A stretch of 64,000 bases of DNA from Paracoccus contaminans (GTDB lineage Bacteria; Pseudomonadota; Alphaproteobacteria; Rhodobacterales; Rhodobacteraceae), in assembly GCF_002105555.1 (NCBI RefSeq), contig NZ_CP020612.1, positions 1,480,001 through 1,544,000 on the forward strand, written 5' to 3'. Below the pieces are notes generated by a model, which had not been told where the DNA came from, did no database searches, and saw nothing but the letters and a program-made list of their open reading frames with translations. Each line of letters starts with the position of its first letter. Position 1 is the first letter of the stretch. Positions 35,156 through 44,999 of the stretch are shown here, in pieces. Made by a program: the position numbers and the translations under genes.

Positions 35156-36082
35156 ATGCGCACATTCGTCTTTCCGGGGCAGGGCGCCCAGGCCATCGGC
35201 ATGGGCCGGGAACTGGCCGAGGCCTATCCGGCCGCCCGCGCCGTCTTTGACGAGGTGGACGAGGCGCTGGGCGAAAACCTGTCGGCGCTGATCTGGGACG
35301 GCGATATCGAGACGCTGACACTGACCCGCAATGCCCAGCCGGCGCTGATGGCGACATCGGTCGCCGCGATGCGGGCGCTCGAGGCGGAGGGCTTTTCCAT
35401 CCGCGACGCGGCTTTCGTCGCGGGCCACAGCCTGGGCGAATATTCCGCCCTGTGTGCGGCCGGGGCGATCACGCTGGCCGACACGGCGCGGCTGCTGCAG
35501 ATCCGCGGGACCGCGATGCAGGAGGCTGTGCCGGTCGGGCAGGGCGCCATGGCGGCGATCCTGGGCCTTGACCTTGCCACGGTGGACCGCATCGCGCGCG
35601 AGGCTGCCGGCGACGAGGTCTGCCAGGCCGCCAATGACAACGATCCCGCGCAGGTGGTCATTTCGGGCCACAAGGAGGCGGTGGAACGGGCCGCCGCGCT
35701 GGCGCGGGCAGCGGGGGCCAAGCGGGCGCTGATGCTGCCCGTCTCGGCGCCGTTCCACTGCGCGCTGATGCAGCCGGCCGCTACGGTGATGGGCGATGCG
35801 CTGGCCGGCGTGGACATCCACGAGCCGGCGGTGCCGCTGATCGCCAATGTCCGGGCCGAGCCGGTGCAGCAGCCCGGCGCGATCCGGCAATTGCTGGTCG
35901 AACAGGTCACCGGGTCGGTGCGCTGGCGCGAGTCGGTGCAGTTCATGGCCGCGCAGGGCGTCACCGAGTTCTGGGAAATCGGGGCCGGCAAGGCGCTGTC
36001 GGGCATGATCCGGCGGATCGTGCCGGGCGCGGCGACGCGCAGCTTTGGCGGCCCGTCCGATCTGGCGGCGCTGCGGGGCTAG
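35156..36082 (+). CDS. fabD: malonyl-CoA:ACP transacylase
   Basis: Loads malonyl groups onto acyl carrier protein for fatty acid synthesis. It has 308 residues. It starts MRTFVFPGQGAQAIGMGREL. The nucleophile motif is GHSLGEYSAL (Ser92) and the active-site His is in VSAPFHCALMQPA. GAGGAGCAAGAG precedes ATG 35156. It is followed by fabG, with a dispersed repeat copy filling the gap. Confidence 0.97.
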   Translation: MRTFVFPGQGAQAIGMGRELAEAYPAARAVFDEVDEALGENLSALIWDGDIETLTLTRNAQPALMATSVAAMRALEAEGFSIRDAAFVAGHSLGEYSALCAAGAITLADTARLLQIRGTAMQEAVPVGQGAMAAILGLDLATVDRIAREAAGDEVCQAANDNDPAQVVISGHKEAVERAAALARAAGAKRALMLPVSAPFHCALMQPAATVMGDALAGVDIHEPAVPLIANVRAEPVQQPGAIRQLLVEQVTGSVRWRESVQFMAAQGVTEFWEIGAGKALSGMIRRIVPGAATRSFGGPSDLAALRG

Positions 36083-36140
36083 GCCGGACCGGGGGTTTTC
36101 CACCCCCGGACCTCCGGAGGATATTTTCATGCAGAAGAAG
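36083..36140 (+). repeat. dispersed hairpin-GGATATTT element, copy 5 (fabD-fabG junction)
   Basis: Starts right after the fabD stop: CCGGACCGGGGG-ttttcca-CCCCCGGACCTCCGGAGGATATTTTC with tail ATGCAGAAGAAG. It carries a GGAGG and an ATG in frame with fabG, so it may supply the fabG translation signal. Confidence 0.75.
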
Positions 36141-36152
36141 GAAGCAGGCGGG

Positions 36153-36890
36153 ATGTTCGACCTGACCGGAAAGACCGCGCTGATCACCGGCGCCTCGGGG
36201 GGGATCGGCGGGGCGATCGCGGCGGCGCTGCATGCCGCGGGGGCGAGCGTCGCCCTGTCGGGCACGCGCGAGGCCCCGCTGCGCGAGCGTGCCGATCAGC
36301 TGGGCGCGCGCGCCCATGTGCTGGCGGCCGATCTGGGGGACGCCGCGGCGGTGGCGGCGCTGCCCGCGCGCGCGGCCGAGGCGATGGGGTCGGTGGACAT
36401 CCTGGTCAACAATGCCGGGATCACGCGCGACAACCTGTTCATGCGGATGTCGGACGAGGAATGGGCGCAGGTCATCGACGTGAACCTGACCGCGTCCTTC
36501 CGCCTGTCGCGCGGCGTGCTGCGCGGCATGATGAAGGCCCGGTGGGGGCGGATCGTTCAGGTCACTTCGGTGGTGGGGGCGACAGGCAATCCGGGCCAGG
36601 GCAACTATGCCGCCGCCAAGGCCGGGCTGGTCGGCATGTCCAAAAGCCTCGCCGCCGAGGTGGCGAGCCGCGGGATCACGGTCAACTGCGTGGCCCCCGG
36701 CTTTATCGGGACAGCCATGACCGACAAGCTGACCGAGGAGCAGAAAACCCGCATCACCGGCCAGATCCCCGCCGGCCGGATGGGGACGCCCGAGGATGTG
36801 GCGGCAGCCGTGCTGTATCTTTGCAGCCCCGAGGCAGGCTATGTCACGGGGGCCACGCTGCACGTCAATGGCGGCATGGCGATGATCTGA
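36153..36890 (+). CDS. fabG: 3-oxoacyl-ACP reductase
   Basis: NADPH-dependent short-chain dehydrogenase reducing 3-oxoacyl-ACP. It has 245 residues from ATG 36153. The cofactor motif is TGASGGIGGAIA, then NNAGITRDNLFMRM. The active site has Ser in VTSVVGATG and Tyr/Lys in GNYAAAKAGL. An in-frame ATG at 36129, inside the dispersed repeat and 8 bases after GGAGG, would add MQKKEAGG. Which start is used is undecided. It is followed by acpP. Confidence 0.96.
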   Translation: MFDLTGKTALITGASGGIGGAIAAALHAAGASVALSGTREAPLRERADQLGARAHVLAADLGDAAAVAALPARAAEAMGSVDILVNNAGITRDNLFMRMSDEEWAQVIDVNLTASFRLSRGVLRGMMKARWGRIVQVTSVVGATGNPGQGNYAAAKAGLVGMSKSLAAEVASRGITVNCVAPGFIGTAMTDKLTEEQKTRITGQIPAGRMGTPEDVAAAVLYLCSPEAGYVTGATLHVNGGMAMI

Positions 36891-36921
36891 GGACGCGCCG
36901 CTCGCGCGGCCGTGAAAGCAG

Positions 36922-36949
36922 TTGCAGAGGCAAGGCGCGGTGCTATATC
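36922..36949 (+). promoter_or_regulatory. candidate acpP promoter
   Basis: TTGCAG (36922-36927), 16-bp spacer, TATATC (36944-36949), in the 153-bp gap between fabG and acpP. It would allow acpP to be expressed separately from fabDG. Confidence 0.4.
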
Positions 36950-37043
36950 CCCGCCCCGAGGCCGCGCGGAACCGCCCGCGGCTGTCGCCGGTTCACCCAT
37001 CGGCTGCATTCGGGCGGAGTGCCCGCAGATTGAGGAACGAGAC

Positions 37044-37280
37044 ATGAGCGATATCGCTGATCGCGTGAAGAAGATCGTCGTCGAGCATCTGGGCGTCGAA
37101 GAAGACAAAGTGACCGAAACCGCCTCGTTCATCGACGACCTGGGGGCGGATTCGCTGGACACCGTGGAACTGGTCATGGCGTTCGAGGAAGAGTTCGGCA
37201 TCGAGATTCCCGACGATGCGGCCGAGACGATCCAGACCTTCGGCGATGCGGTCAAGTTCATCGAGGGCGCGACCGCCTGA
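37044..37280 (+). CDS. acpP: acyl carrier protein
   Basis: 78-residue acidic helical carrier of fatty acid synthesis. The phosphopantetheine attachment Ser37 is in the motif [19 protein letters not shown]. It starts [18 protein letters not shown] after a GAGGAA site. It is followed by a terminator and then dnaE. The usual downstream gene fabF is absent here. Confidence 0.98.
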   Translation: MSDIADRVKKIVVEHLGVEEDKVTETASFIDDLGADSLDTVELVMAFEEEFGIEIPDDAAETIQTFGDAVKFIEGATA

Positions 37281-37306
37281 GGCGCCTTGCCTTGGTCATC
37301 ACTATG

Positions 37307-37337
37307 CGGCGCCCCCGACCGGGGCGCCGTTTTCTTT
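37307..37337 (+). terminator. rho-independent terminator of acpP
   Basis: CGGCGCCCC-cgacc-GGGGCGCCG followed by TTTTCTTTTC, 26 bp past the acpP stop. Confidence 0.85.
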
Positions 37338-37499
37338 TCTGCGCTGCGCCTTTGGATGCCGCCCGGCCGCAGCGGACGCGCCGACCGGCGCAAGGGGCCG
37401 GGGCGCGGCAGCGGGAGGGCCGGGGCCGGGGCAAGGGGAAGGGCGCCTTTTCCTGCGCCCCCTTGATGCGCGGCATTGGCGCGGCCGGGCGGCAGGGCT

Positions 37500-40400
37500 A
37501 TGTCTGACGCCATGCCCAATCCCCGATTCATTCACCTGCGCTGCCATTCCGAACATTCGCTGCTGGAAGGGGCGATCCCGGTCAAGAAGCTGGCCGGACT
37601 GGCCGCGAAACGCGGCATGCCCGCCGTCGCGCTGACCGATACCAACGCACTGTTCGCGGCGCTGGAGTTTTCGGTCAAGGCGATGGACGAGGGCATCCAG
37701 CCCATCATCGGCTGCCAGATGACGCTGGACGCCGGCCCGGTCTGTGGCCCGGTCGTGTTGCTGGCGCAGGACCGCACGGGCTGGATGAACCTGATGGCGC
37801 TGTCCACCTGCCTGTATGTCACGCCCCCGCGGGACTTTCCGCATGTCACCATGGCGGAGCTGGCGGCCCGTTCTGGCGGGCTGATCTGCCTGACGGGGGG
37901 TGCGGGCGGGCCGCTGGGGCAGATGGTCGCGGCTGGCAAGCAGGCGGATGCCGAATCGCATCTGCGCGATCTGTCGGCGATGTTCGGCGACCGGCTGTAT
38001 GTCGAGCTGCAGCGTCATCTGCAGGACAATGGCCAGATGATGCCCGCCGAGGCCGCGTCCGAGGGTGGGATGATCGATCTTGCCTATGCGCTCAGCCTGC
38101 CGCTGGTGGCGACCAATGACGTGTATTTTCCACAGCCCGACATGTTCGGCGCCCATGACGCGCTGATCTGCATCCGCGAACGGGCGATGGTGGATCAGTC
38201 CGCGCCCCGCCGGCGGCTGACCGCGAACCATGACTTCAAGTCGGCCGAGGATATGGCCGTGCTGTTCGCCGATCTACCCGAGGCGCTGGAAAACACCGTC
38301 GAGATCGCGCGCCGCTGCGCCTTTGCGGTGGCCAAGCACAAGCCCATCCTGCCCCGTTTCGCCGAGGACGAGGTCGAGGAGCTGCGCCGCCAGGCGCGCG
38401 AGGGGCTGGCCGCGCGGCTGGCCGTCATCCCCCATGCCGTCAGCGTCGAGGAATACCAGGCCCGCCTGGATTTCGAGCTTGGCATCATCGAGCAGATGGG
38501 CTTTCCCGGCTATTTCCTGATCGTGGCCGATTTCATCAAATGGGCCAAGCAGAACGCCATCCCGGTCGGGCCTGGGCGCGGATCGGGGGCGGGCAGCCTT
38601 GTCGCCTATGCGCTGACGATCACCGACCTCGACCCGCTGCGCTATTCGCTGCTGTTCGAACGGTTCCTCAACCCCGAACGCGTGTCGATGCCCGATTTCG
38701 ACATCGACTTCTGCATGGACCGCCGCGAGGAGGTCATCGACTACGTCTGCCAGAAATACGGGCGCGAGAAGGTCGGCCAGATCATCACATTCGGCGCGCT
38801 CTTGTCCAAGGCCGCCGTGCATGACGTGGGCCGCGTTTTGGGCATGGGCTTTCCCCAGCGCGACCGCCTGTCCAAGATGATCCCGGTCGAGGGCGTCAAG
38901 CCGGTCAGCATCACCAAGGCGCTGGCCGACGAGCCGCGCCTGCGCGAGGCTGCGGCCGCCGAGGAGAACGTCAAGCGGATGCTTGATTATGCCGCGCAGG
39001 TCGAAGGGCTGCTGCGCAACGCATCGACCCATGCCGCCGGCGTGGTGATCGGCGACCGGCCGCTGGACCAGCTGGTGCCGCTATATCGCGACCCCGCATC
39101 CGACATGCCGGCCACGCAGTTCAACATGAAATGGGTGGAACAGGCCGGGTTGGTCAAGTTCGACTTCCTCGGGCTGAAAACCCTGACCGTCATCCAGAAC
39201 GCCGTCGATCTGATCCGCGCGGGCGGGCGGCACCTGCACATCGCCGCGGACGGCCGCCAGCTGTATGACCCGCCGCCCGGCGCGGTGGACGACATCAACC
39301 TGATCCCGCTGGATGACGAGGCGACCTATCGCCTCTTCGCCTCGGCCCGCACGGTGGCGGTGTTCCAGGTTGAATCCTCGGGGATGATGGACGCGCTGCG
39401 CCGCATGCGCCCCACCTGCATCGAGGATATCGTGGCGCTGGTCGCCCTTTATCGTCCCGGCCCGATGGAGAACATCCCCACCTATTGCGACGTCAAGAAC
39501 GGCGTCCGACCGTTGGAGTCCATCCACCCCTCGATCGACCATATCCTTGCCGAAACCCAGGGCATCATCGTCTATCAGGAACAGGTGATGCAGATCGCGC
39601 AGGTCATGGCGGGCTACAGCCTTGGCGGGGCGGACCTCTTGCGCCGCGCCATGGGCAAGAAGATCGCCGAGGAGATGGCCAAGGAACGGCCAAAATTCGT
39701 CGCAGGGTCCAAGGCGCAGGGCGTGGACGAGAAGAAGGCCGGCGAGGTTTTTGACCTGCTGGAAAAATTCGCCAATTACGGGTTCAACAAAAGCCACGCG
39801 GCCGCCTATGCGGTGGTCAGCTATCAGACCGCCTGGCTGAAGGCGAACCACCCGGTCGAATTCATGGCCGCCGTCATGAACTGCGACATCCACCTGACCG
39901 ATAAGCTGGCGGTGTATCGGCGCGAGGTGGACCGCATGGGGATCGAGGTGGTCCCCCCCTCGGTCAACCTCTCGCAGCCGACCTTTTCGGTCAGCGAGGG
40001 GCGGATCGTCTATGCGCTGGGCGCGCTCAAGAACGTGGGCATCGAGGCGATGCGCCAGCTGGTCGCGGCACGGGGCGACCGGCCCTTTGCCGATCTGACC
40101 GATTTCGCCCGCCGCGTGCCGATGAAGCAGATCGGCAAGCGCGCCTTGGAAATGCTGGCCCGCGCGGGCGCCTTTGACGAGCTGGAGCCCAACCGGGCGC
40201 GGGTGCTGAAATCGCTCGATGCGCTGGTCGCCTGGTCCGCGGCCGTGCAGGAACAGGCAGTATCCTCGCAGACCACCCTGTTCGGCGGGGGTGAGGATCT
40301 GCCGCCCCCTCGCCCGGCGCTGGCCCCCGTCTGGATGCCGGCCGAAAAGCTGGCCGAGGAACGCAGCGCCATCGGCTTTTACCTGTCCGGGCATCCGCTG

Positions 40401-40982
40401 GACGACTATGTGCCCGCCCTGCGGCGCAAGGGCGCCATGACCCTGGCCGAGGTGCAGGCCGCCAGCCTTGATGGCCCGCTGGTCGCCCAGATCGCCGGCA
40501 CCGTCGCGGCGCGGGCGGAAAAGAAATCGGCCAAGGGGACGCGCTATGCCTTTGTCACCCTGTCCGACCCGACCGGGCTTTACGAGGCGACAGTGTTTTC
40601 CGACACGCTCGACGCCCATCGCAGCCTGCTGGAACCGGGCATGAACGTGCTGCTGACGGTCAATGCCGAACCTTCGGGCGACCAGGTGAAGATGCTGGCG
40701 CGCGGGGTGCAGGCGCTTGAGGAGGCGGTCGCCGATGCGGGGTCGGGCAGGCTGGCGGTCGAGGTGGGCGATCCCGGCACCGCCCTGGCCGTGCTGGACC
40801 GCCTGCGCGCCGCCACGGCCGAGATGGCGGTGTCGGCCAAGGGGCGCGGTCCCCTGCTGCTGCGCGTGCGCGAAGGGCACATCGTCTATGACGTTCAGGT
40901 GGGCGATGACGTGCCGGTGACGCCGCGGATGCGCCAGGCGCTGCGCGCGGTCGAGGGCGTGATCGACGTGACCGAGGAATAG
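37500..40982 (+). CDS. dnaE: DNA polymerase III alpha subunit
   Basis: Replicative polymerase, 1160 residues from ATG 37500 (ATG 37512 also possible; the ribosome-binding site is weak). The N-terminal PHP domain has LRCHSEHSLLEGAIPVKKL and VALTDTNALFAALEFS. The catalytic palm carries GPGRGSGAGSLVAYAL and the acidic PDFDIDFCMDRREEVIDY. Next comes ALYRPGPMENIPTYCDVKNG. Helix-hairpin-helix and OB-fold (FVTLSDPTGLYEATVFSDTL) domains complete the chain. It is separated from acpP by a terminator and a 160-bp GC-rich gap. Confidence 0.97.
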   Translation: MSDAMPNPRFIHLRCHSEHSLLEGAIPVKKLAGLAAKRGMPAVALTDTNALFAALEFSVKAMDEGIQPIIGCQMTLDAGPVCGPVVLLAQDRTGWMNLMALSTCLYVTPPRDFPHVTMAELAARSGGLICLTGGAGGPLGQMVAAGKQADAESHLRDLSAMFGDRLYVELQRHLQDNGQMMPAEAASEGGMIDLAYALSLPLVATNDVYFPQPDMFGAHDALICIRERAMVDQSAPRRRLTANHDFKSAEDMAVLFADLPEALENTVEIARRCAFAVAKHKPILPRFAEDEVEELRRQAREGLAARLAVIPHAVSVEEYQARLDFELGIIEQMGFPGYFLIVADFIKWAKQNAIPVGPGRGSGAGSLVAYALTITDLDPLRYSLLFERFLNPERVSMPDFDIDFCMDRREEVIDYVCQKYGREKVGQIITFGALLSKAAVHDVGRVLGMGFPQRDRLSKMIPVEGVKPVSITKALADEPRLREAAAAEENVKRMLDYAAQVEGLLRNASTHAAGVVIGDRPLDQLVPLYRDPASDMPATQFNMKWVEQAGLVKFDFLGLKTLTVIQNAVDLIRAGGRHLHIAADGRQLYDPPPGAVDDINLIPLDDEATYRLFASARTVAVFQVESSGMMDALRRMRPTCIEDIVALVALYRPGPMENIPTYCDVKNGVRPLESIHPSIDHILAETQGIIVYQEQVMQIAQVMAGYSLGGADLLRRAMGKKIAEEMAKERPKFVAGSKAQGVDEKKAGEVFDLLEKFANYGFNKSHAAAYAVVSYQTAWLKANHPVEFMAAVMNCDIHLTDKLAVYRREVDRMGIEVVPPSVNLSQPTFSVSEGRIVYALGALKNVGIEAMRQLVAARGDRPFADLTDFARRVPMKQIGKRALEMLARAGAFDELEPNRARVLKSLDALVAWSAAVQEQAVSSQTTLFGGGEDLPPPRPALAPVWMPAEKLAEERSAIGFYLSGHPLDDYVPALRRKGAMTLAEVQAASLDGPLVAQIAGTVAARAEKKSAKGTRYAFVTLSDPTGLYEATVFSDTLDAHRSLLEPGMNVLLTVNAEPSGDQVKMLARGVQALEEAVADAGSGRLAVEVGDPGTALAVLDRLRAATAEMAVSAKGRGPLLLRVREGHIVYDVQVGDDVPVTPRMRQALRAVEGVIDVTEE

Positions 40983-41061
40983 GGCGGCTTGCAGGACCGC
41001 CGCGCGCCGTCCAGACTGGGCGCAACATGCCGACCTGCCCGCAAGTCAAGGAAACCTGCCG

Positions 41062-41310
41062 ATGCGCCCGAAAATCGCTGCCGCCGTTGCCCTGGGGATG
41101 CTGTCCGCCTGCGGCGGCGGGACCACCACCACGACCGTTCGGGCGGCGCCTTCGGCGGCGGTCGTGGACCCGGCGGCGCTCTATTGCCAGGGGACCGGCG
41201 GCACCGTCATTGCGCGCACGTCGGGGGGGCGCCGGGCCGACCTGTGCCGGATGGCGGACGGGCGCACCGTCAGCGCCGCCGATCTGCTCAACAGCCATAA
41301 CGATCTGTGA
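41062..41310 (+). CDS. small lipoprotein, DUF333-like
   Basis: 82 residues with a lipoprotein signal peptide (MRPKIAAAVALGMLSACGGG, lipobox LSAC, Cys17). The mature part has AALYCQGTGGTVIARTSGG and ADLCRMADGRTVSAADLL. This resembles the DUF333 domain of small exported proteins sometimes called putative hemolysins. Function is unknown. AAGGAA lies nine bases upstream of the ATG. A perfect hairpin follows the stop immediately. Confidence 0.75.
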   Translation: MRPKIAAAVALGMLSACGGGTTTTTVRAAPSAAVVDPAALYCQGTGGTVIARTSGGRRADLCRMADGRTVSAADLLNSHNDL

Positions 41311-41348
41311 ATGAGAGGGGCGCCGCCGCAAGGCTGCGCCCCTCTCAT
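41311..41348 (+). terminator. hairpin after the small lipoprotein gene
   Basis: 13-bp perfect arms ATGAGAGGGGCGC and GCGCCCCTCTCAT around a 12-base loop, starting at the base after the stop codon. There is no good T run; it may act as a bidirectional terminator facing ilvC. Confidence 0.55.
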
Positions 41349-41352
41349 CTTC

Positions 41353-41404
41353 GGTCAGGAAATATCCCGCGGGGGTCCGGGGGCGCGAAGCCCCCGGTCC
41401 GGCG
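41353..41404 (-). repeat. dispersed hairpin-GGATATTT element, copy 6
   Basis: On the minus strand, directly after the ilvC stop: CCGGACCGGGGGCTTCGCG, the matching CCCCCGG arm, ACCCCCGCGGGATATTT and tail CCTGACCGAAGATGAGAG. The tail runs into the neighbouring lipoprotein hairpin. Confidence 0.7.
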
Positions 41405-41406
41405 GT

Positions 41407-42551
<1,145 letters not shown>

Positions 42552-43007
42552 ATGCTCGACGATACCGACCGCCGCATCCTGCGTCAGCTTCTTGCCGACC
42601 CGGTCGCGGACAGTGCCGAACTGGCCCGGCGCGCCAATGTCGCCCCGGCGACGCTGTGGCGGCGGCTTGACCGGCTGCGCGCGCGCGGCATCCTGCGCGG
42701 GGTCGAGGCGCGGATCGACTGGCGCGCTCTGGGCTATGCGGTCGAGGTCAGCCTGCGCTTCACCCTCGACAAGACCGAACCGCGCGCCTTCGACGCCTTC
42801 ACAGCAGCCGCCCGGCAGGTGCCAGAGGTGATCGAATTGCAGAGCTTTCTGGGTTCGGTCGATGTGCGCCTGTCGGTGATCGCCCGCGACATGGGCGACT
42901 GGCAGCGCATCTACCGCGACCGCATCCTGCCGCTGCCGCATGTGACGGACATCGAGCCGCTGATGCTGGTGTCCACGATCAAGGACACCGGGGAACTGGC
43001 GCTGTGA
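42552..43007 (+). CDS. Lrp/AsnC family transcriptional regulator, first of tandem pair
   Basis: 151-residue feast/famine regulator. The N-terminal winged helix-turn-helix has MLDDTDRRILRQLLADPV and RANVAPATLWRRLDRLRARG. The C-terminal RAM domain has VSLRFTLDKTEPRAFDAF and VDVRLSVIARDMGDWQRIYR. RAM domains sense amino acids. It is divergent from ilvC and coupled by GTGA overlap to a second Lrp-type gene, suggesting a heteromeric pair controlling ilvC. Confidence 0.92.
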   Translation: MLDDTDRRILRQLLADPVADSAELARRANVAPATLWRRLDRLRARGILRGVEARIDWRALGYAVEVSLRFTLDKTEPRAFDAFTAAARQVPEVIELQSFLGSVDVRLSVIARDMGDWQRIYRDRILPLPHVTDIEPLMLVSTIKDTGELAL

Positions 43008-43462
43008 TCGAGCCGGACGATACCGATCTGGCGATCCTGCGGCTGCTGGCGGGGGACGGAACGCTCAGCGCGGCCGAGATCGGGCGCGCGGTCGGCCTGA
43101 CCCAGCCGGCCGCCTGGCGCCGCATCCGCCGCCTGGCCGGGGCGGGCGTGATCGCCGGTCGGCGCGTGGTGCTGGATCACGCGGCGGTCGGCTTTGCCGT
43201 GACCGTCTTTCTGGGCATCCGCCTTGCGGTGCGCGGCCGGCCCGATCTGGAAACCTTCGAACGGGCGGTCACGGCGATCCCCGAGGTGCAGACGGTCCAG
43301 CATGTGCTGGGCCGGTTCGATTACCGTCTGCGGGTGATCGCCCGCGACATCCCCGATTTCGAACGCATCCTGCGCCGCCGCGTCATGACCCTGCCCGGCG
43401 TGGGGCAGGTCGAGGCGAATGTCGTCCTGTCCGAGGAACGCCGCCCCGGCCCCCTGGGCTAG
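43004..43462 (+). CDS. Lrp/AsnC family transcriptional regulator, second of tandem pair
   Basis: 152-residue paralogue of the preceding regulator, starting at GTG 43004 inside its stop. The DNA-binding part has DDTDLAILRLLAGDGTLSAA and GLTQPAAWRRIRRLAGAGVI. The RAM domain has FLGIRLAVRGRPDLETF and DYRLRVIARDIPDFERIL. The two proteins share layout but differ clearly in sequence, so this is not a recent duplication. Confidence 0.92.
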   Translation: MIEPDDTDLAILRLLAGDGTLSAAEIGRAVGLTQPAAWRRIRRLAGAGVIAGRRVVLDHAAVGFAVTVFLGIRLAVRGRPDLETFERAVTAIPEVQTVQHVLGRFDYRLRVIARDIPDFERILRRRVMTLPGVGQVEANVVLSEERRPGPLG

Positions 43463-43515
43463 GCGGGGTGCGGCCATCGTGCCGTGCGGCCGGGAAACCC
43501 GCCTGGCCCCTGGGT

Positions 43516-44727
43516 TCAGCGCAGCCCCAGCCCGGCCCGCATCATCGTCCGCCGCACCGGGGCCAGCGCATGCATCGCCCCCAGCGCCGCCGCGCGCAGG
43601 TCGCGCAGCGGCCGCGCCCTCAGCATCGAGGCGCGGTTCAGCGCGTCTATGCCTGCCAGCCGCGCCAGCGCCTCTGGCCGGCGGGCGCGGGCATAGGCGT
43701 CCAGCGCCGCGGCATTGCCCGGATCGGCTGTCATCAGGTCCAGCAGGACGGACAGATCGGCAAGGCTCATGTTCAGGCCCTGCGCGCCGATGGGCGGGGC
43801 GACATGGGCGGCCTCGGCGATCAGGGCGGTGCGCGGGCCGGCAAAACGGTCGGCGATCTGGCTGATGATCGGCCATTCGGTCAGCGCGGTCGCCTGCCGC
43901 AGATGCCCCAGCACCCCGGCCGAGCGGGCGTTCAGCTCCGCCTCGAAGGCGGCGGGCGGCAGGGCGCGCAGCCGGGCGATCTCGGGGCCCCGCTCCATCC
44001 ACACCACCGCCGAGGAATGGCGTCCCTCGCGGCCGGGCAGGGGAACCAGCGTGAACGGCCCGCCCGAGCGGTGGATCTCGGTCGAGACATTCTGGTGCGC
44101 GATGTCATGGGTCACCGCAAAGGCCAGCGCCCTTTGCCCATAGCGGATCGTGCGCACCCCGATCCCCAGCGCCCGGCGCACCGGCGAATCGCGCCCGTCC
44201 GCCGCCACGACCAGCCTTGCCCGCACTTGGCTGCCATCGGTCAGATCCACCAGCGCCGAATCGGCCCGCGCCATCAGCGCCGCCGTGCCGGTGCCGGGCG
44301 CAAAGCGCATGCCCGGCAGTTCGGCCAGACGCGCCGCCAGCTCACGCCGCAGCAGCCAGTTGGGCAGGTTGTACCCGAATGGCTCGGTCGAAATCTCGGC
44401 GGCGGCGAATTCGCGCACCAGGCGCGGCACCGGCTGCGCCCCTCCGGCATCGACGATCCGCATGACCTGCAAGGGTGTCGCAAAGGGGGCCAGCCGATCC
44501 CACAGCCCGATCCGGCGCAGCAGCGCCACCGATGGCTGCAGAAAGGCCGTTGTCCTGAGGTCGGCGCCCGCCGCGGCTTCCTGCGTGACAGGGGGCGCGG
44601 GATCGACGCACAGGACCGACAGCCCCGCCTGGCCGAAGGCCGCCGCGGCGATCAGCCCGGCGATGCCGCCCCCCGACACCAGAACGTCTACAGGGACCGG
44701 GCCGCCGGCCCGGACCGGCGGGCTCAT
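43516..44727 (-). CDS. UbiH/UbiF/COQ6-like FAD monooxygenase
   Basis: 403-residue flavin hydroxylase of the ubiquinone-biosynthesis family. The FAD motif is VSGGGIAGLIAAAAFGQAG, the DG motif is ARLVVAADGRDSPVRRALG, and the GD region is IAEAAHVAPPIGAQGLNMSL. Here the usual GDAAH Asp is replaced by Glu-Ala (AEAAH), as in many UbiH-like proteins. The hydroxylated ring position cannot be told. ATG 44727 overlaps the stop of the upstream small membrane protein (TGATG). Confidence 0.88.
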   Translation of the reverse strand: MSPPVRAGGPVPVDVLVSGGGIAGLIAAAAFGQAGLSVLCVDPAPPVTQEAAAGADLRTTAFLQPSVALLRRIGLWDRLAPFATPLQVMRIVDAGGAQPVPRLVREFAAAEISTEPFGYNLPNWLLRRELAARLAELPGMRFAPGTGTAALMARADSALVDLTDGSQVRARLVVAADGRDSPVRRALGIGVRTIRYGQRALAFAVTHDIAHQNVSTEIHRSGGPFTLVPLPGREGRHSSAVVWMERGPEIARLRALPPAAFEAELNARSAGVLGHLRQATALTEWPIISQIADRFAGPRTALIAEAAHVAPPIGAQGLNMSLADLSVLLDLMTADPGNAAALDAYARARRPEALARLAGIDALNRASMLRARPLRDLRAAALGAMHALAPVRRTMMRAGLGLR

Positions 44728-44960
44728 CAGAACCCTGCCGCGTAGGCGATCAGCACCAAAAAGACGAGCGCGGTCGAGGCCAGCGCGAGGACGTTCAGCG
44801 CGACCAGCCCGAACTGGACGACCAGCAGCACGGCAAGGACCGCCACCACCAGCACGGCCAGCAGGATGCGGCCGGCCAGCACCCGCTCGCGCCGCGTCTG
44901 CAGCGCCTCATCGGGGCTGAGGGCATGGTTCACCGCCTGGGCGGAGGAGGAGTTCGACAT
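44727..44960 (-). CDS. small two-TM membrane protein
   Basis: 77 residues. A polar N-terminus (MSNSSSAQAVNHALSPDEAL) is followed by two hydrophobic segments at about 31-49 and 52-75 (ALVFLVLIAYAAGF at the end). The stop overlaps the start of the UbiH-like gene, suggesting co-translation. I recognise no family. Confidence 0.65.
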   Translation of the reverse strand: MSNSSSAQAVNHALSPDEALQTRRERVLAGRILLAVLVVAVLAVLLVVQFGLVALNVLALASTALVFLVLIAYAAGF

Positions 44961-44999
44961 GATGGCCTCGTGCTTGTGCCGCCTGACCGGATGGCGGCG

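Noticed and set aside
39081..40880. 599-codon minus-strand frame inside dnaE
   Set aside because: Antisense shadow of a conserved polymerase region; no start signal.
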